Assembly: GCA_963931865.1 (NCBI GenBank)
Contig: OZ007509.1
Coordinates: 18,342,508-18,406,507, forward strand
From: Axinella damicornis
Lineage: Eukaryota > Porifera > Demospongiae > Axinellida > Axinellidae
Direction of reading: 5' to 3'
Length of the DNA stretch: 64,000 bases
The translations under genes and the position numbers were made by a program. Positions 45,501 through 46,934 of this stretch are shown piece after piece. The notes under the pieces were generated by a model. It worked only from the letters and a program-made list of their open reading frames with translations. It did no database searches and was not told the origin of the DNA. Each line of letters begins with the position of its first letter. Position 1 is the first letter of the stretch.

Positions 45501-45602
45501 TCTGCGAACACAGATGATGGTCACTGAAGTACAGTTTTGACACTCAGGAGGACAGGGCTGTGCTGTCGATGCTTGCAACCCTGCTAGCAACACCAGCAGC
45601 AT
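493..45602 (-). CDS. Large multi-exon LRR receptor gene (partial, 3' end beyond left edge)
   Basis: This is a gene model joining a signal-peptide/LRRNT exon (45602-45445) with twenty 72-nt exons, each coding one LRR of the form xLxxNxLTxLPEGLLxxTTQLQxL. Every junction is phase 2: the donor exon supplies the first two bases of a Leu codon and the next exon supplies the third. Any cassette can therefore follow any other in frame. All twenty are open and have AG/GT borders. Residues vary mostly at LRR positions 1, 3, 4 and 23, which face the concave ligand surface in known LRR folds. The predicted product is secreted or cell-surface, like Slit, Toll or VLR-type solenoids. No C-terminal cap, TM segment or stop is visible, so these should lie left of position 1. 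The introns are large and repeat-filled. That all exons join one transcript is inferred; alternative use or a cluster of genes is possible. A 126-nt non-LRR exon (18334-18209) shares the same phase. Confidence 0.72.
1310..1906 (+). CDS. Unrecognised 198-codon ORF
   Basis: This is the longest open frame in the left 10 kb. It begins with an unusual TTG/no clear ATG start (first ATG at 1368), includes EGLKELCRDLFVKIAHFRDR and ends GCGCGQKMTS. It occupies ~700 bp (1254-1970) of sequence not found elsewhere in the window, between repeat sequences that are otherwise continuous in sister copies. No domain is recognised. It could be an inserted element or a host exon. Confidence 0.25.
   Translation: MLLIRGSFLAVAFVSYVAKYGSGSSYRSAPVIVACCYLRWMAFECWDSSLCPFFQSCAKTVKTPMGVLQFIGNEETSPQSEQFHTELPTFFYSFCFTMHKSSRISNGIAKDEGLKELCRDLFVKIAHFRDRCKTNALISHTVCNSLDPKRVLVSTQTGLCCNNSINPSSTENCSDFSLRWRNSLHRWGGCGCGQKMTS
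2083..2154 (-). CDS. LRR cassette exon
   Basis: A 72-nt phase 2-2 exon. Strand residues NLATNWLTRLPEGLL, ending NTTTQLQFL. Trp and Arg are at positions occupied by Gln and Glu/Ala elsewhere. Confidence 0.8.
2240..2820. repeat. Minisatellite-cored repeat, type C (copies also 3600-4260 and 24415-25090)
   Basis: Two blocks of imprecise ~30-bp units (GGGAGCAGCAGCTGAGG.GGACGCGATC) are separated by TTCTAAGCTTCAATTCTATTGGATAACAATAACAC. All three copies share the start AATTCCGATTTCATAACAGATACTAC. Confidence 0.7.
3078..3120. repeat. Small hairpin insertion
   Basis: GGGTGTATGGTAGTT...AACTACCATACACCC. It is absent from the sister segment at 25.29 kb, which reads straight through CCTTGCCAGCACGG. Confidence 0.6.
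4451..4522 (-). CDS. LRR cassette exon
   Basis: A 72-nt phase 2-2 exon. Strand residues RLDNNQLNALPNDLL, ending TATTQLQGL. Confidence 0.8.
4782..4853 (-). CDS. LRR cassette exon
   Basis: A 72-nt phase 2-2 exon. Strand residues LLNYNQLTALPEGLL, ending TATTQLQVL. It starts with T rather than G, so the split codon is CTT, still Leu. Confidence 0.8.
5122..5193 (-). CDS. LRR cassette exon
   Basis: A 72-nt phase 2-2 exon. Strand residues DLDNNLLTALPDYLL, ending TATTQLQYL. It belongs to a run of three closely spaced cassettes (4.45, 4.78 and 5.12 kb, ~330-340 bp apart), which looks like local tandem duplication. Confidence 0.8.
5314..6179 (+). repeat. Solo LTR of the Copia family
   Basis: From TGTTGAAG to CCAACA, with the nested TIR element 5376-5991 inside. 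It sits in the intron directly right of the 5.12 kb LRR cassette. Confidence 0.8.
5376..5991. mobile_element. TIR element nested in LTR, CCGTATAGCGGG family (copy 1)
   Basis: The inner termini are inverted repeats (CCGTA.AG.GGGAAAATTTGGC / GCCAAATTTTCCC.CTATA). It carries an 84-codon minus-strand ORF at 5575-5829 (YFRKNSCILSRERNIGDSSL, then DTSLFEGLHG) that I do not recognise. Other copies: 8380-8906, 10925-11606, 22200-22804, 26516-27126, plus fragments at 32.0 and 34.5 kb. Confidence 0.75.
6180..7240. repeat. Interspersed repeat downstream of LTR copies
   Basis: Begins GCCCACATCTCCACAGCAAC and continues through GGATCGAAAATGGCAGGGTT and GCAGCATCCTCCTCTGTGGA. The same block follows the LTRs at 9105-10000, 16020-17000, 23620-24260 (partial) and 27315-29500 (interrupted). 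It therefore belongs to the amplified unit (LRR cassette, LTR, this block, next cassette). Confidence 0.7.
7314..7385 (-). CDS. LRR cassette exon
   Basis: A 72-nt phase 2-2 exon. Strand residues WLRHNQLTELPEGLF, ending STTTQLEQL. A solo LTR interrupted by an 812-bp TIR element follows at 7507. Confidence 0.8.
7527..8338. mobile_element. TA-flanked TIR element, 812 bp
   Basis: TA at 7525-7526 and 8339-8340. Termini are GCGTAAGCCACCAATTAT and, reverse-complemented, GCGTAAGCCCCAATTATCG. It splits an LTR; rejoining the flanks restores ACATGTACATGAG. No transposase frame is recognised. Confidence 0.8.
8380..8906. mobile_element. CCGTATAGCGGG-family TIR element (copy 2)
   Basis: Ends as in copy 1. 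The minus-strand ORF is open from 8889 to 8443 and includes the conserved block SERNIGDSSLS-like residues (ILSRERNIGDSSLSWKELQA). Confidence 0.7.
10018..10571. mobile_element. hAT-like nonautonomous element, 554 bp
   Basis: An 8-bp duplication GCAGATAC lies at 10010-10017 and 10572-10579. Termini are ACACGGGCCACCGTT and, reverse-complemented, ACGGGGCCACAGTT. A short open stretch near 10216-10416 reads PPTKKLCSCGADLSSLSVYQ, not recognised. Confidence 0.6.
10680..10751 (-). CDS. LRR cassette exon with duplicated donor context
   Basis: A 72-nt phase 2-2 exon. Strand residues YLGNNQLTELPEGLL, ending SATTQLQQL. The bases after the donor are duplicated, so two GTAAGTGTGTATCACT donor-like sequences lie 16 bp apart (minus strand). 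Use of the inner one gives the 72-nt exon. Confidence 0.8.
10873..11794 (+). repeat. Copia 5' LTR (with nested TIR element)
   Basis: It starts TGTTGAAGTAATTACATG and ends TTTTATCCAACA (TG...CA). It contains the TIR element 10925-11606. The part downstream of the nested element (AAGTGCTA...) includes the promoter-like CTTAAAGCTGCCCCATGCTCTGTG, shared by all copies. Confidence 0.85.
10925..11606. mobile_element. CCGTATAGCGGG-family TIR element (copy 3, in Copia 5' LTR)
   Basis: Present in the 5' LTR and absent from the 3' LTR, so it is a true insertion. It contains a ~59-bp internal tandem duplication (about 11196-11313), which breaks the conserved minus ORF seen in the other copies. Confidence 0.75.
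11795..11808 (+). promoter_or_regulatory. Primer binding site (initiator tRNA-Met half)
   Basis: GGTTATGGGCCCAG directly follows the LTR and is complementary to the anticodon arm of eukaryotic initiator tRNA-Met, as used by Drosophila copia. Confidence 0.75.
11840..12346 (+). pseudogene. Copia gag
   Basis: ATG at 11840. The protein begins MATSTDEKWVIDKLDGKNW and carries the Copia gag (UBN2-type) pattern W-x-x-W-K-F-Q-M, with ERDTLANKLLLKKRYF further on. It stops early at 12346. The zinc-knuckle remnant GHYRRDCPK (~12500) is in another frame and lacks the first two cysteines. Confidence 0.85.
12518..12778 (+). pseudogene. Copia protease segment
   Basis: Contains WLVDSGASSHMTW, the retroviral-type aspartic protease active site (D-S-G-A). 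It is in a frame separate from gag and ends at a stop. Confidence 0.8.
12785..13715 (+). pseudogene. Copia GAG-pre-integrase/integrase, broken
   Basis: Pieces in several frames: VPQLACNLFSVRA, then LMHSDVCGHMPTESM (first catalytic Asp), DNGGEYLSKEF (second Asp) and SPQQNGVAERMNRTLLE (catalytic Glu), followed by KYWAEAVEIASFIRNRTP. The spacing between the first and second Asp is too short for a complete core, so part of the integrase is deleted. In-frame stops occur after LLETDR and after RFVGY. Confidence 0.8.
13865..14930 (+). pseudogene. Copia reverse transcriptase, broken
   Basis: NETWDLVPLPSGKKPIGSRW starts the RVT_2 domain. The catalytic motif is MAVYVDDLIIA near 14752-14784. Between them a 77-bp segment occurs three times (14410-14637), shifting the frame. 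A 22-base poly-C tract (13821-13842) lies upstream. Confidence 0.85.
14949..15449 (+). pseudogene. Copia RNase H
   Basis: GCSDADYAGDVDDRDSTTG and WLSKKQPIVTLSTTEAEYVA are the standard Copia RNase H motifs. The frame stops at LF* and downstream residues (ENQGATYLS, HSRLKHIDVRY) continue in another frame to about 15690. Confidence 0.85.
15743..15980 (+). repeat. Copia 3' LTR (no nested element)
   Basis: It follows a purine tract (AAGTGGGAG). It starts TGTTGAAGTACATTACATG and ends TTTATCCAACA. It lacks the 680-bp insertion of the 5' LTR and therefore shows the empty site (GTGTTAAGTGCTATA). Confidence 0.85.
15941..16022. repeat. Palindrome made from the LTR end
   Basis: The last ~40 bp of the 3' LTR (TTGAGGCTA...CCAACAG) is followed at once by its inverted copy (CTGTTGGATAAAACG...CCTCAA). 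Confidence 0.85.
17060..17131 (-). CDS. LRR cassette exon
   Basis: A 72-nt phase 2-2 exon. Strand residues YLSDNYLTVLPEGLL, ending NTSTQLQEL. Tyr follows the conserved Asn where the other cassettes have mostly Gln or Arg. Confidence 0.8.
17402..17698 (+). other. Conserved arginine-rich ORF in a repeat (copy 1 of 3)
   Basis: Plus frame with VSDRRRRLTRQRVQPHRGRT, then RRETARAADRKRLGRQNEVD. Near-identical copies at ~29900-30165 and ~32410-32670 keep the frame. The Arg/Asp/Glu pattern resembles the basic N-terminal tracts found in some Helitron or other transposon proteins, but this is only a resemblance. Confidence 0.3.
18209..18334 (-). CDS. In-phase non-LRR (or atypical LRR) exon candidate
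   Basis: This is a 126-nt open segment with an acceptor after TGCATTGTAG and donor GTAAGT, phase 2-2, so it fits the LRR array without breaking frame. It encodes YVMKKEAIPPYGTATIDLDK, then NRLVEIPLSGSEPPDDGLTRI. The part IDLDKNRLVEIP resembles one LRR strand-turn, but the length is not that of a repeat. A decayed inverted copy is at 58563-58700. I do not recognise the domain. It could be a spacer exon of the LRR gene or the remnant of another gene. Confidence 0.4.
18443..18990. repeat. Minisatellite-cored element, copy 1
   Basis: Left end ATCAATACATTAAGATTTTAACG, then a (TG)n/TCTG tract, GTGGGATGTTCGTGGGGCGG and ACTGAACCTCGAACTCCGCG. The core is 29-30 bp units (GCAGCAGTTGAAGCGGACGCAATCGGGGA), and the right end is GAGCGAAGCTACTTGTA. 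The frames in it are compositional, not genes. Other copies are listed separately. Confidence 0.75.
19347..19625. mobile_element. Foldback MITE (left copy)
   Basis: Arms of ~130 bp start GGGGCAAAAAAATTT and contain GATTTAGTGATGGCCTGTCA. TA lies on both sides. The second copy is at 57872-58151 within the inverted duplication. Confidence 0.75.
19698..19769 (-). CDS. LRR cassette exon
   Basis: A 72-nt phase 2-2 exon. Strand residues DLGYNHFTELTEGLF, ending NTATQLQYL. It has several core substitutions (HF, LT, LF) but remains open. It lies beside a hairpin MITE (19347-19625). Confidence 0.78.
20086..20387. mobile_element. hAT-like MITE, 302 bp
   Basis: Termini TAGTGCTGGGCGATAT and, reverse-complemented, TAGAGCTGGGACAATAT. 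The 8-bp duplication is ATTCGCAA / ATACGCAA (one mismatch). The sister segments at 30.6, 33.1 and 40.8 kb lack it. The interior is rich in ATCGATAT repeats. Confidence 0.75.
20855..21281. mobile_element. TTAA-flanked foldback element, 427 bp
   Basis: TTAA at 20851-20854 and 21282-21285. Long inverted arms of about 175 bp begin GGTTACGGGATACTC. It is absent from the sister segment at 31.05 kb. The termini resemble those of the 28153-28767 element (GGTTATGGGTACC). Confidence 0.75.
21946..22017 (-). CDS. LRR cassette exon
   Basis: A 72-nt phase 2-2 exon. Strand residues GLRKNQLTALPEDLL, ending SATTQLESL. It is the only cassette with Lys at position 4 and Ser at position 23. Confidence 0.8.
22200..22804. 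mobile_element. CCGTATAGCGGG-family TIR element (copy 4)
   Basis: The left terminus is degraded (TATATAGCGGAAAA); the right terminus is intact. The 84-codon minus ORF at 22388-22642 is open. Confidence 0.7.
23026..23574 (+). pseudogene. Copia gag, second copy (longer open frame, no ATG)
   Basis: Reads DEKWVIDKLDGKNWLTWKFQ and remains open past the point where the 11.8 kb copy stops, to DDISLNYSFSA. Most differences from the first copy are single-base changes. Confidence 0.8.
23887..23920. mobile_element. 34-bp perfect palindrome with 9-bp duplication
   Basis: The perfect palindrome is centred on CTACGTAG and flanked by GGTGTGGGC on both sides (23878-23886 and 23921-23929). Sister repeats have a single GGTGTGGGC. 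It looks like the two ends of a transposon with everything between deleted. Confidence 0.7.
24323..24394 (-). CDS. LRR cassette exon
   Basis: A 72-nt phase 2-2 exon. Strand residues FLSANRLTELPEGLL, ending NTTTQLQVL. A minisatellite-cored element begins directly upstream (24415 onward). Confidence 0.8.
25386..25469 (+). CDS. Recurrent plus-strand exon candidate (copy 2)
   Basis: TVLATNVKENDRAMAADGTT, then KALVSPPPR and donor GTGAGT. The codon matching the Met of copy 1 is AAG. It is embedded in the same surrounding repeat as copy 1. Confidence 0.3.
25775..25846 (-). CDS. LRR cassette exon
   Basis: A 72-nt phase 2-2 exon. Strand residues GLSNNQLTELAEGLL, ending NTTTQLQA plus TT. The terminal TT still gives Leu when joined to an exon starting with G, so the split-Leu rule holds even with a changed first base. 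Ala replaces the LRR Pro at position 11. Confidence 0.78.
26067..26138 (-). CDS. LRR cassette exon
   Basis: A 72-nt phase 2-2 exon. Strand residues YLHYNQLTELPEGLL, ending TATTQLVRL. Its upstream intron is interrupted by the 265-bp foldback at 26226. Confidence 0.8.
26226..26490. mobile_element. Foldback MITE with TA duplication, 265 bp
   Basis: Nearly perfect inverted arms of ~115 bp start GAGTAAGTGATCAATTATCGG. TA lies at 26224-26225 and 26491-26492. Confidence 0.8.
26505..27314 (+). repeat. 5'-truncated solo LTR
   Basis: It begins just before the nested TIR element (26516-27126), which continues into the usual AAGTGCTATA...CCAACA end. The first ~50 bp are missing. Confidence 0.75.
26516..27126. 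mobile_element. CCGTATAGCGGG-family TIR element (copy 5)
   Basis: Both termini are intact (CCGTATAGCAGGAAAATTTGG / CCAAATTTTCCCGCTATACGG). The minus ORF is disrupted by a small deletion near 26730. Confidence 0.75.
27543..28148. mobile_element. piggyBac-like nonautonomous element, 606 bp
   Basis: TTAA at 27539-27542 and 28149-28152. Termini are CCCTTTAA and TTAAAGGG, as in piggyBac-class elements. No transposase frame is seen. Confidence 0.75.
28153..28767. mobile_element. TTAA-flanked element, 615 bp
   Basis: Shares the TTAA at 28149-28152 with the preceding element and has its own at 28768-28771. Termini GGTTATGGGTACC and, reverse-complemented, GGTTACAGGTACC. Removing both elements restores AGCTGCACTTAATACAC, the sequence seen in sister repeats at 6.4, 9.3 and 16.2 kb. 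Confidence 0.75.
29576..29647 (-). CDS. LRR cassette exon
   Basis: A 72-nt phase 2-2 exon. Strand residues YLGINRLTVLPEGLL, ending DTTTQLQDL. Ile at strand position 4 is unique in the array. Confidence 0.8.
30245..30316 (-). CDS. LRR cassette exon
   Basis: A 72-nt phase 2-2 exon. Strand residues DLRYNQLTELPEGLL, ending TATQLQYL. Its upstream intron belongs to the same class as those at 19.7, 32.8 and 40.4 kb (the 'aagctccgtacaata' type). Confidence 0.8.
31751..31822 (-). CDS. LRR cassette exon
   Basis: A 72-nt phase 2-2 exon. Strand residues YLGNNRLTALPEGLL, ending TAATQLQRL. A truncated LTR copy follows at 31944. Confidence 0.8.
31944..32208 (+). repeat. Truncated LTR at a duplication junction
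   Basis: LTR and nested-element sequence runs to GGAGACCTTCGAA and then switches abruptly to GCGGGAAGCG, the start of the next tandem unit. Confidence 0.75.
32749..32820 (-). CDS. LRR cassette exon
   Basis: A 72-nt phase 2-2 exon. Strand residues DLRFNQLTVLPDGLL, ending TATQLQRL. It is the partner of the 30245 cassette (DLRYNQLTEL...QYL) in the tandem duplication. The changes fall on exposed strand positions. Confidence 0.8.
34246..34317 (-). CDS. LRR cassette exon
   Basis: A 72-nt phase 2-2 exon. Strand residues YLGNNRLTALPEGLL, ending TATTQLQVL. It is the partner of the 31751 cassette within the ~2.47 kb tandem duplication; the two differ at the end of the repeat (VL versus RL, T versus A). 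Confidence 0.8.
34443..34978 (+). repeat. Truncated LTR with a MITE inside
   Basis: It starts TGTTGAAG. The nested element is interrupted by a 236-bp MITE (34621-34856), and similarity ends shortly after GAGAGATGTG. Confidence 0.75.
34621..34856. mobile_element. MITE, 236 bp, TA-flanked
   Basis: Termini AGGTAAGTCCGGGTAATTTC and, reverse-complemented, AGGTAATTACGTAAGTCGGG. It is inserted in ATGATGTAACGGC of the LTR-nested element; TA is duplicated (34619-34620 and 34857-34858). Confidence 0.75.
35133..36320. repeat. Minisatellite-cored element, copy 3 (inverted, with insertion)
   Basis: Opposite orientation to copy 1. It is split by the 814-bp TIR element 35204-36017. Confidence 0.7.
35204..36017. 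mobile_element. TIR element inside a minisatellite-cored repeat, 814 bp
   Basis: CCGG flanks both sides (35200-35203 and 36018-36021). Termini TGTCACAGCGGATCCGATCC and, reverse-complemented, TGTCACAGGAAATCCGATCC. It splits AATCCGGTGCCGGACAGC, which is intact in the other copies. The interior has several GGATCCGATCC-like repeats. Confidence 0.65.
36370..36832 (+). pseudogene. BEN-domain-like fragment with frameshift
   Basis: Frame 1 (about 36370-36540) reads PPRGELLLPSTNCKKLAPPF, then SRLRRKFYSQVVR*. Frame 2 continues SSDEVISLYRFYKN, AKDIGKLAVALAKYTYFGPT, GVTGLDPIKLRLLQGNINAI and VWDKCMHSIVVACKSLR, ending at a stop at 36832. The run 'LAVAL...F......TGRG...LDP.KL..L...I..IF' resembles a BEN (DNA-binding) domain. 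The frames join near 36535 only through a shift. It may also be an exon with an unrecognised junction. Confidence 0.4.
37217..37610. repeat. Minisatellite-cored element, copy 2 (right end truncated)
   Basis: Same orientation and order as copy 1. It ends within TAGGCGAACAAATCC instead of the usual GAAGCTACTTGTA. Confidence 0.7.
37960..38800 (-). pseudogene. Decayed Tc1/mariner transposase
   Basis: Minus-strand pieces in shifting frames, in protein order: ILSLKESGLTSREVAEA (N-terminal helix-turn-helix, ~38790-38740), LIRQANKEKRLEWARAHIQD (~38490-38430) with DFEDVVLTDETS (first catalytic Asp region), CCWKKGERPRVKVLVWVGIG (~38370-38310), and PVENLWHKLK (~38225-38195). These are the standard order and motifs of the family. 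Stops and deletions abolish function; TIRs were not found. Confidence 0.7.
39085..40320 (+). pseudogene. Transposon-like ORF split by a hAT-like insertion
   Basis: From ATG ~39085 the plus strand reads MLNNLLRTVVDSSLIMLAVL, then SERDALILNYMLKG. A short insertion follows, then TTAKIAAALAAAHGFLI. After an intron-like gap come RRREAPYHSIANAVRVRELN and, beyond the 663-bp element, FNVPVFIHWQNYALQHCLRD. The part 'LILNYML-G...I-A-L---HGFLI' resembles an N-terminal helix-turn-helix of integrase-like proteins, but I am not certain of the family. Confidence 0.3.
39510..40172. mobile_element. hAT-like element, 663 bp, perfect 8-bp duplication
   Basis: Perfect duplication ATAGCATT (39502-39509 and 40173-40180). 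Termini CAGGGCCGGCGCCA and, reverse-complemented, CAGGGCCGGCGCCAGC. It contains a ~150-bp palindrome (39893-40045, GTTACGTTCCGCTCCGTTGG...) that may be a further insertion. Confidence 0.85.
40320..41750. repeat. Diverged copy of the same unit
   Basis: Same order of landmarks as 30.2-31.6 kb, with one LRR cassette (40368). The palindrome here has a longer loop (GTCACGAGCACGATCGAGGG) like the 19.86 kb copy. Confidence 0.75.
40368..40439 (-). CDS. LRR cassette exon
   Basis: A 72-nt phase 2-2 exon. Strand residues DLRYNQLTALPEGLL, ending TATQLQHL. It is flanked by the conserved intron block that ends GTAAGTGTGTATCACTAC, and an inverted-repeat hairpin (40520-40630) lies in its upstream intron. 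Confidence 0.8.
42033..42541. repeat. Minisatellite-cored element, copy 4 (inverted)
   Basis: Begins TACAAGTAGCTGAGCTCGC and ends ACGTTAAAATCTTAATGTATTGATA. Confidence 0.7.
42723..42884. repeat. Perfect 27-bp x 6 tandem repeat
   Basis: Unit CAATATCAGGACCTACAGTC plus TGTGCTC, six copies without a visible mismatch, 162 bp. A multiple of three in length, so all frames stay open (for example PISGPTVCA on plus, QTVGPDIGA on minus). Confidence 0.95.
43017..44012. repeat. Head-to-head inverted pair of minisatellite-cored elements
   Basis: Copies 43017-43498 (inverted) and 43541-44012 (direct) meet at a 34-bp TTAA-flanked centre (43503-43536, GGTGGCAG...GCCACC), making an imperfect ~1-kb palindrome. 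The minisatellite unit counts of the two arms differ. Confidence 0.75.
44030..44890. other. Stretch without recognised gene
   Basis: Unique-looking sequence containing short plus-strand frames (44033-44299, 44422-44640) that show no family motif. It lies in what would be the intron between LRR exons 2 and 3. Confidence 0.4.
44893..45195. mobile_element. hAT-like MITE with ATCGATAT-rich interior
   Basis: Termini GAGCTGCAACAATGTATAT and, reverse-complemented, GAGCTGCAACGATATTG, with an interior of ATATCGATA runs like the 20.1 kb element. The target duplication is not clear. Confidence 0.55.
45312..45383 (-). CDS. LRR exon 2 (most divergent cassette)
   Basis: This 72-nt, phase 2-2 exon encodes DLHSNSLTVLQPNAL followed by ENYTSLETL. 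The acceptor lies in a pyrimidine-rich TTTCCCTTACAG and the donor is GTAAGA. It differs from the other nineteen cassettes (QPNAL instead of PEGLL, and a possible N-glycosylation site NYT). This suggests it is the fixed first repeat next to the cap and was not part of the later amplification. It lies only 61 bp from exon 1, and no repeat-family intron sequence flanks it. Confidence 0.85.
45445..45602 (-). CDS. Exon 1: signal peptide plus LRR N-terminal cap
   Basis: The exon is read from the ATG at 45602 on the minus strand: 52 codons plus two bases, then the donor GTAAGG. The N-terminus MLLVLLAGLQASTAQ is a short hydrophobic signal peptide with a small-residue cleavage region. It is followed by a classic LRRNT pattern: CPPECQNC, then VTIICVRRGLTSIPQLPPD (Cys cluster, 'GLTSIP', 'LPPDT'). 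The split Leu codon joins the exon at 45383-45312 in frame. This anchors the 5' end of the LRR gene and its orientation. An upstream ATG lies in another frame. No promoter could be recognised upstream; a poly-G tract lies at 45762-45792. Confidence 0.85.
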
Positions 45603-45761
45603 TGGAAGAGTGACTGACCAGTCATATCCTGCAGAGGATACTGGTGGTCAAGACACATCCCACTATCAATATCAATGTACACATAATGGGCAAACAGTTT
45701 GAATGAGTGACCTACAGAAGCCTTACATGTGTATACACTAAACCACAGAACCAAGTGATGT

Positions 45762-45792
<31 letters not shown>
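45762..45792. repeat. 31-base poly-G tract
   Basis: Uninterrupted G run about 160 bp upstream (minus sense) of the LRR gene ATG. Confidence 0.9.
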
Positions 45793-45793
<1 letters not shown>

Positions 45794-46126
45794 GGTAGCT
45801 AGAGACAATCCAGAGTTAGAGACAATTCAGGAATGAGGCTTATTCTCTCATAACTACGTAGCTAGACCTCGTATAGCATTCGCCTGAGAAAGGAACTGAA
45901 GTAAATTCCGCTGCGTGAGATGCTTGCTGGCTTGTTCCTGGCACACAGATGTGTCACAAGTCAACAGCATCTACTGTATTTCCGCAAATAGATGGCCCCT
46001 TCAAATAGACGCCGACACTGAGTGAAATAAACGCCACCCTTGAATAAACACCGCGACCAGCATGTGCAAAGTATGTTGTCATAGTTGATACACATATACA
46101 TGGACAAATTATTGGTTCAACAGTCA

Positions 46127-46735
46127 TGGAGTCTGTGTACGTGTGTCTGTGAGACTATAGTGACGCGCGACCTTCGTACTTTAATTTATTTACTGAACCT
46201 CGAACTCCGCGAATGTTAGAGAACATTGGGCCTGGGCATGGGCTGGAATAGTCTCGGAACCAGACTCCCAACCAGGGGGAGTCTGTTACAGAGGAAAGGT
46301 GTTGTGGAGGCTCTCAAGGAGGTGCTAGATGAATAATTGAGTTACTATTCTCAGCACTTAGCCACCTGTGACACGTCACAACCCAATTAGCTACATAGCA
46401 ATCAACCAATCAGATTCATGCCACCGAAATTCCGCGGACTGCAAATTGCTACGTATGCAACACTACAATCCCCCTCCCCCTTTGGGTATGGGAGTCTGGT
46501 ACCGAGACTAGGGCTGGAATCCAGCAAGCCGATGTAAGCAGCAGTCGAAGTGGACGCAAGCGGGCGAGCAGCAGTTGAAGCGGACGCAATCGGGGAGCAG
46601 CAGTTGAAGCGGATGCAATCGGGCGAGCAGCAGTTGAAGCGGACGCAATTGGGGAGTAGCAGCCGAAGAGGACACGATCGGGGAGCAACAGCTAGAAGCG
46701 GAGGCAAACGAGGAGCAGCAGTGGAAGCATAGATA
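46127..46735. repeat. Minisatellite-cored element, copy (with hAT-like insertion)
   Basis: Degenerate left end; core units are intact (46540-46725). It is interrupted by the MITE 46249-46510. Confidence 0.7.
46249..46510. mobile_element. hAT-like MITE, 262 bp
   Basis: Duplication GGGCTGGAA (46240-46248 and 46511-46519). Termini TAGTCTCGGAACCAGACTCC and, reverse-complemented, TAGTCTCGGTACCAGACTCC. It is inserted in a minisatellite-cored element. Confidence 0.8.
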
Positions 46736-46848
46736 CCACCAATCCACGGATCACGTTCCCCCATGACGTGACACTGCAAAGCATTTCACATTGTGAACTA
46801 TGAATGTTTCTGTGTGTATACTGTGCTTTTGCTGTTGTAGCTATCCAG

Positions 46849-46934
46849 GCTCAAGTCAACTTCAACCAGACGGCCAACAAGGGTACCAGCACTCATTACC
46901 ACCCTTGCTCGTACACCCATAGTTCTTGGGATGG
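46849..46934 (+). CDS. Possible plus-strand exon
   Basis: After a pyrimidine-rich acceptor (TTGCTGTTGTAGCTATCCAG) the frame reads AQVNFNQTANKGTSTHYHPC, then SYTHSSWDG and donor GTAACC. No family recognised. Confidence 0.25.
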
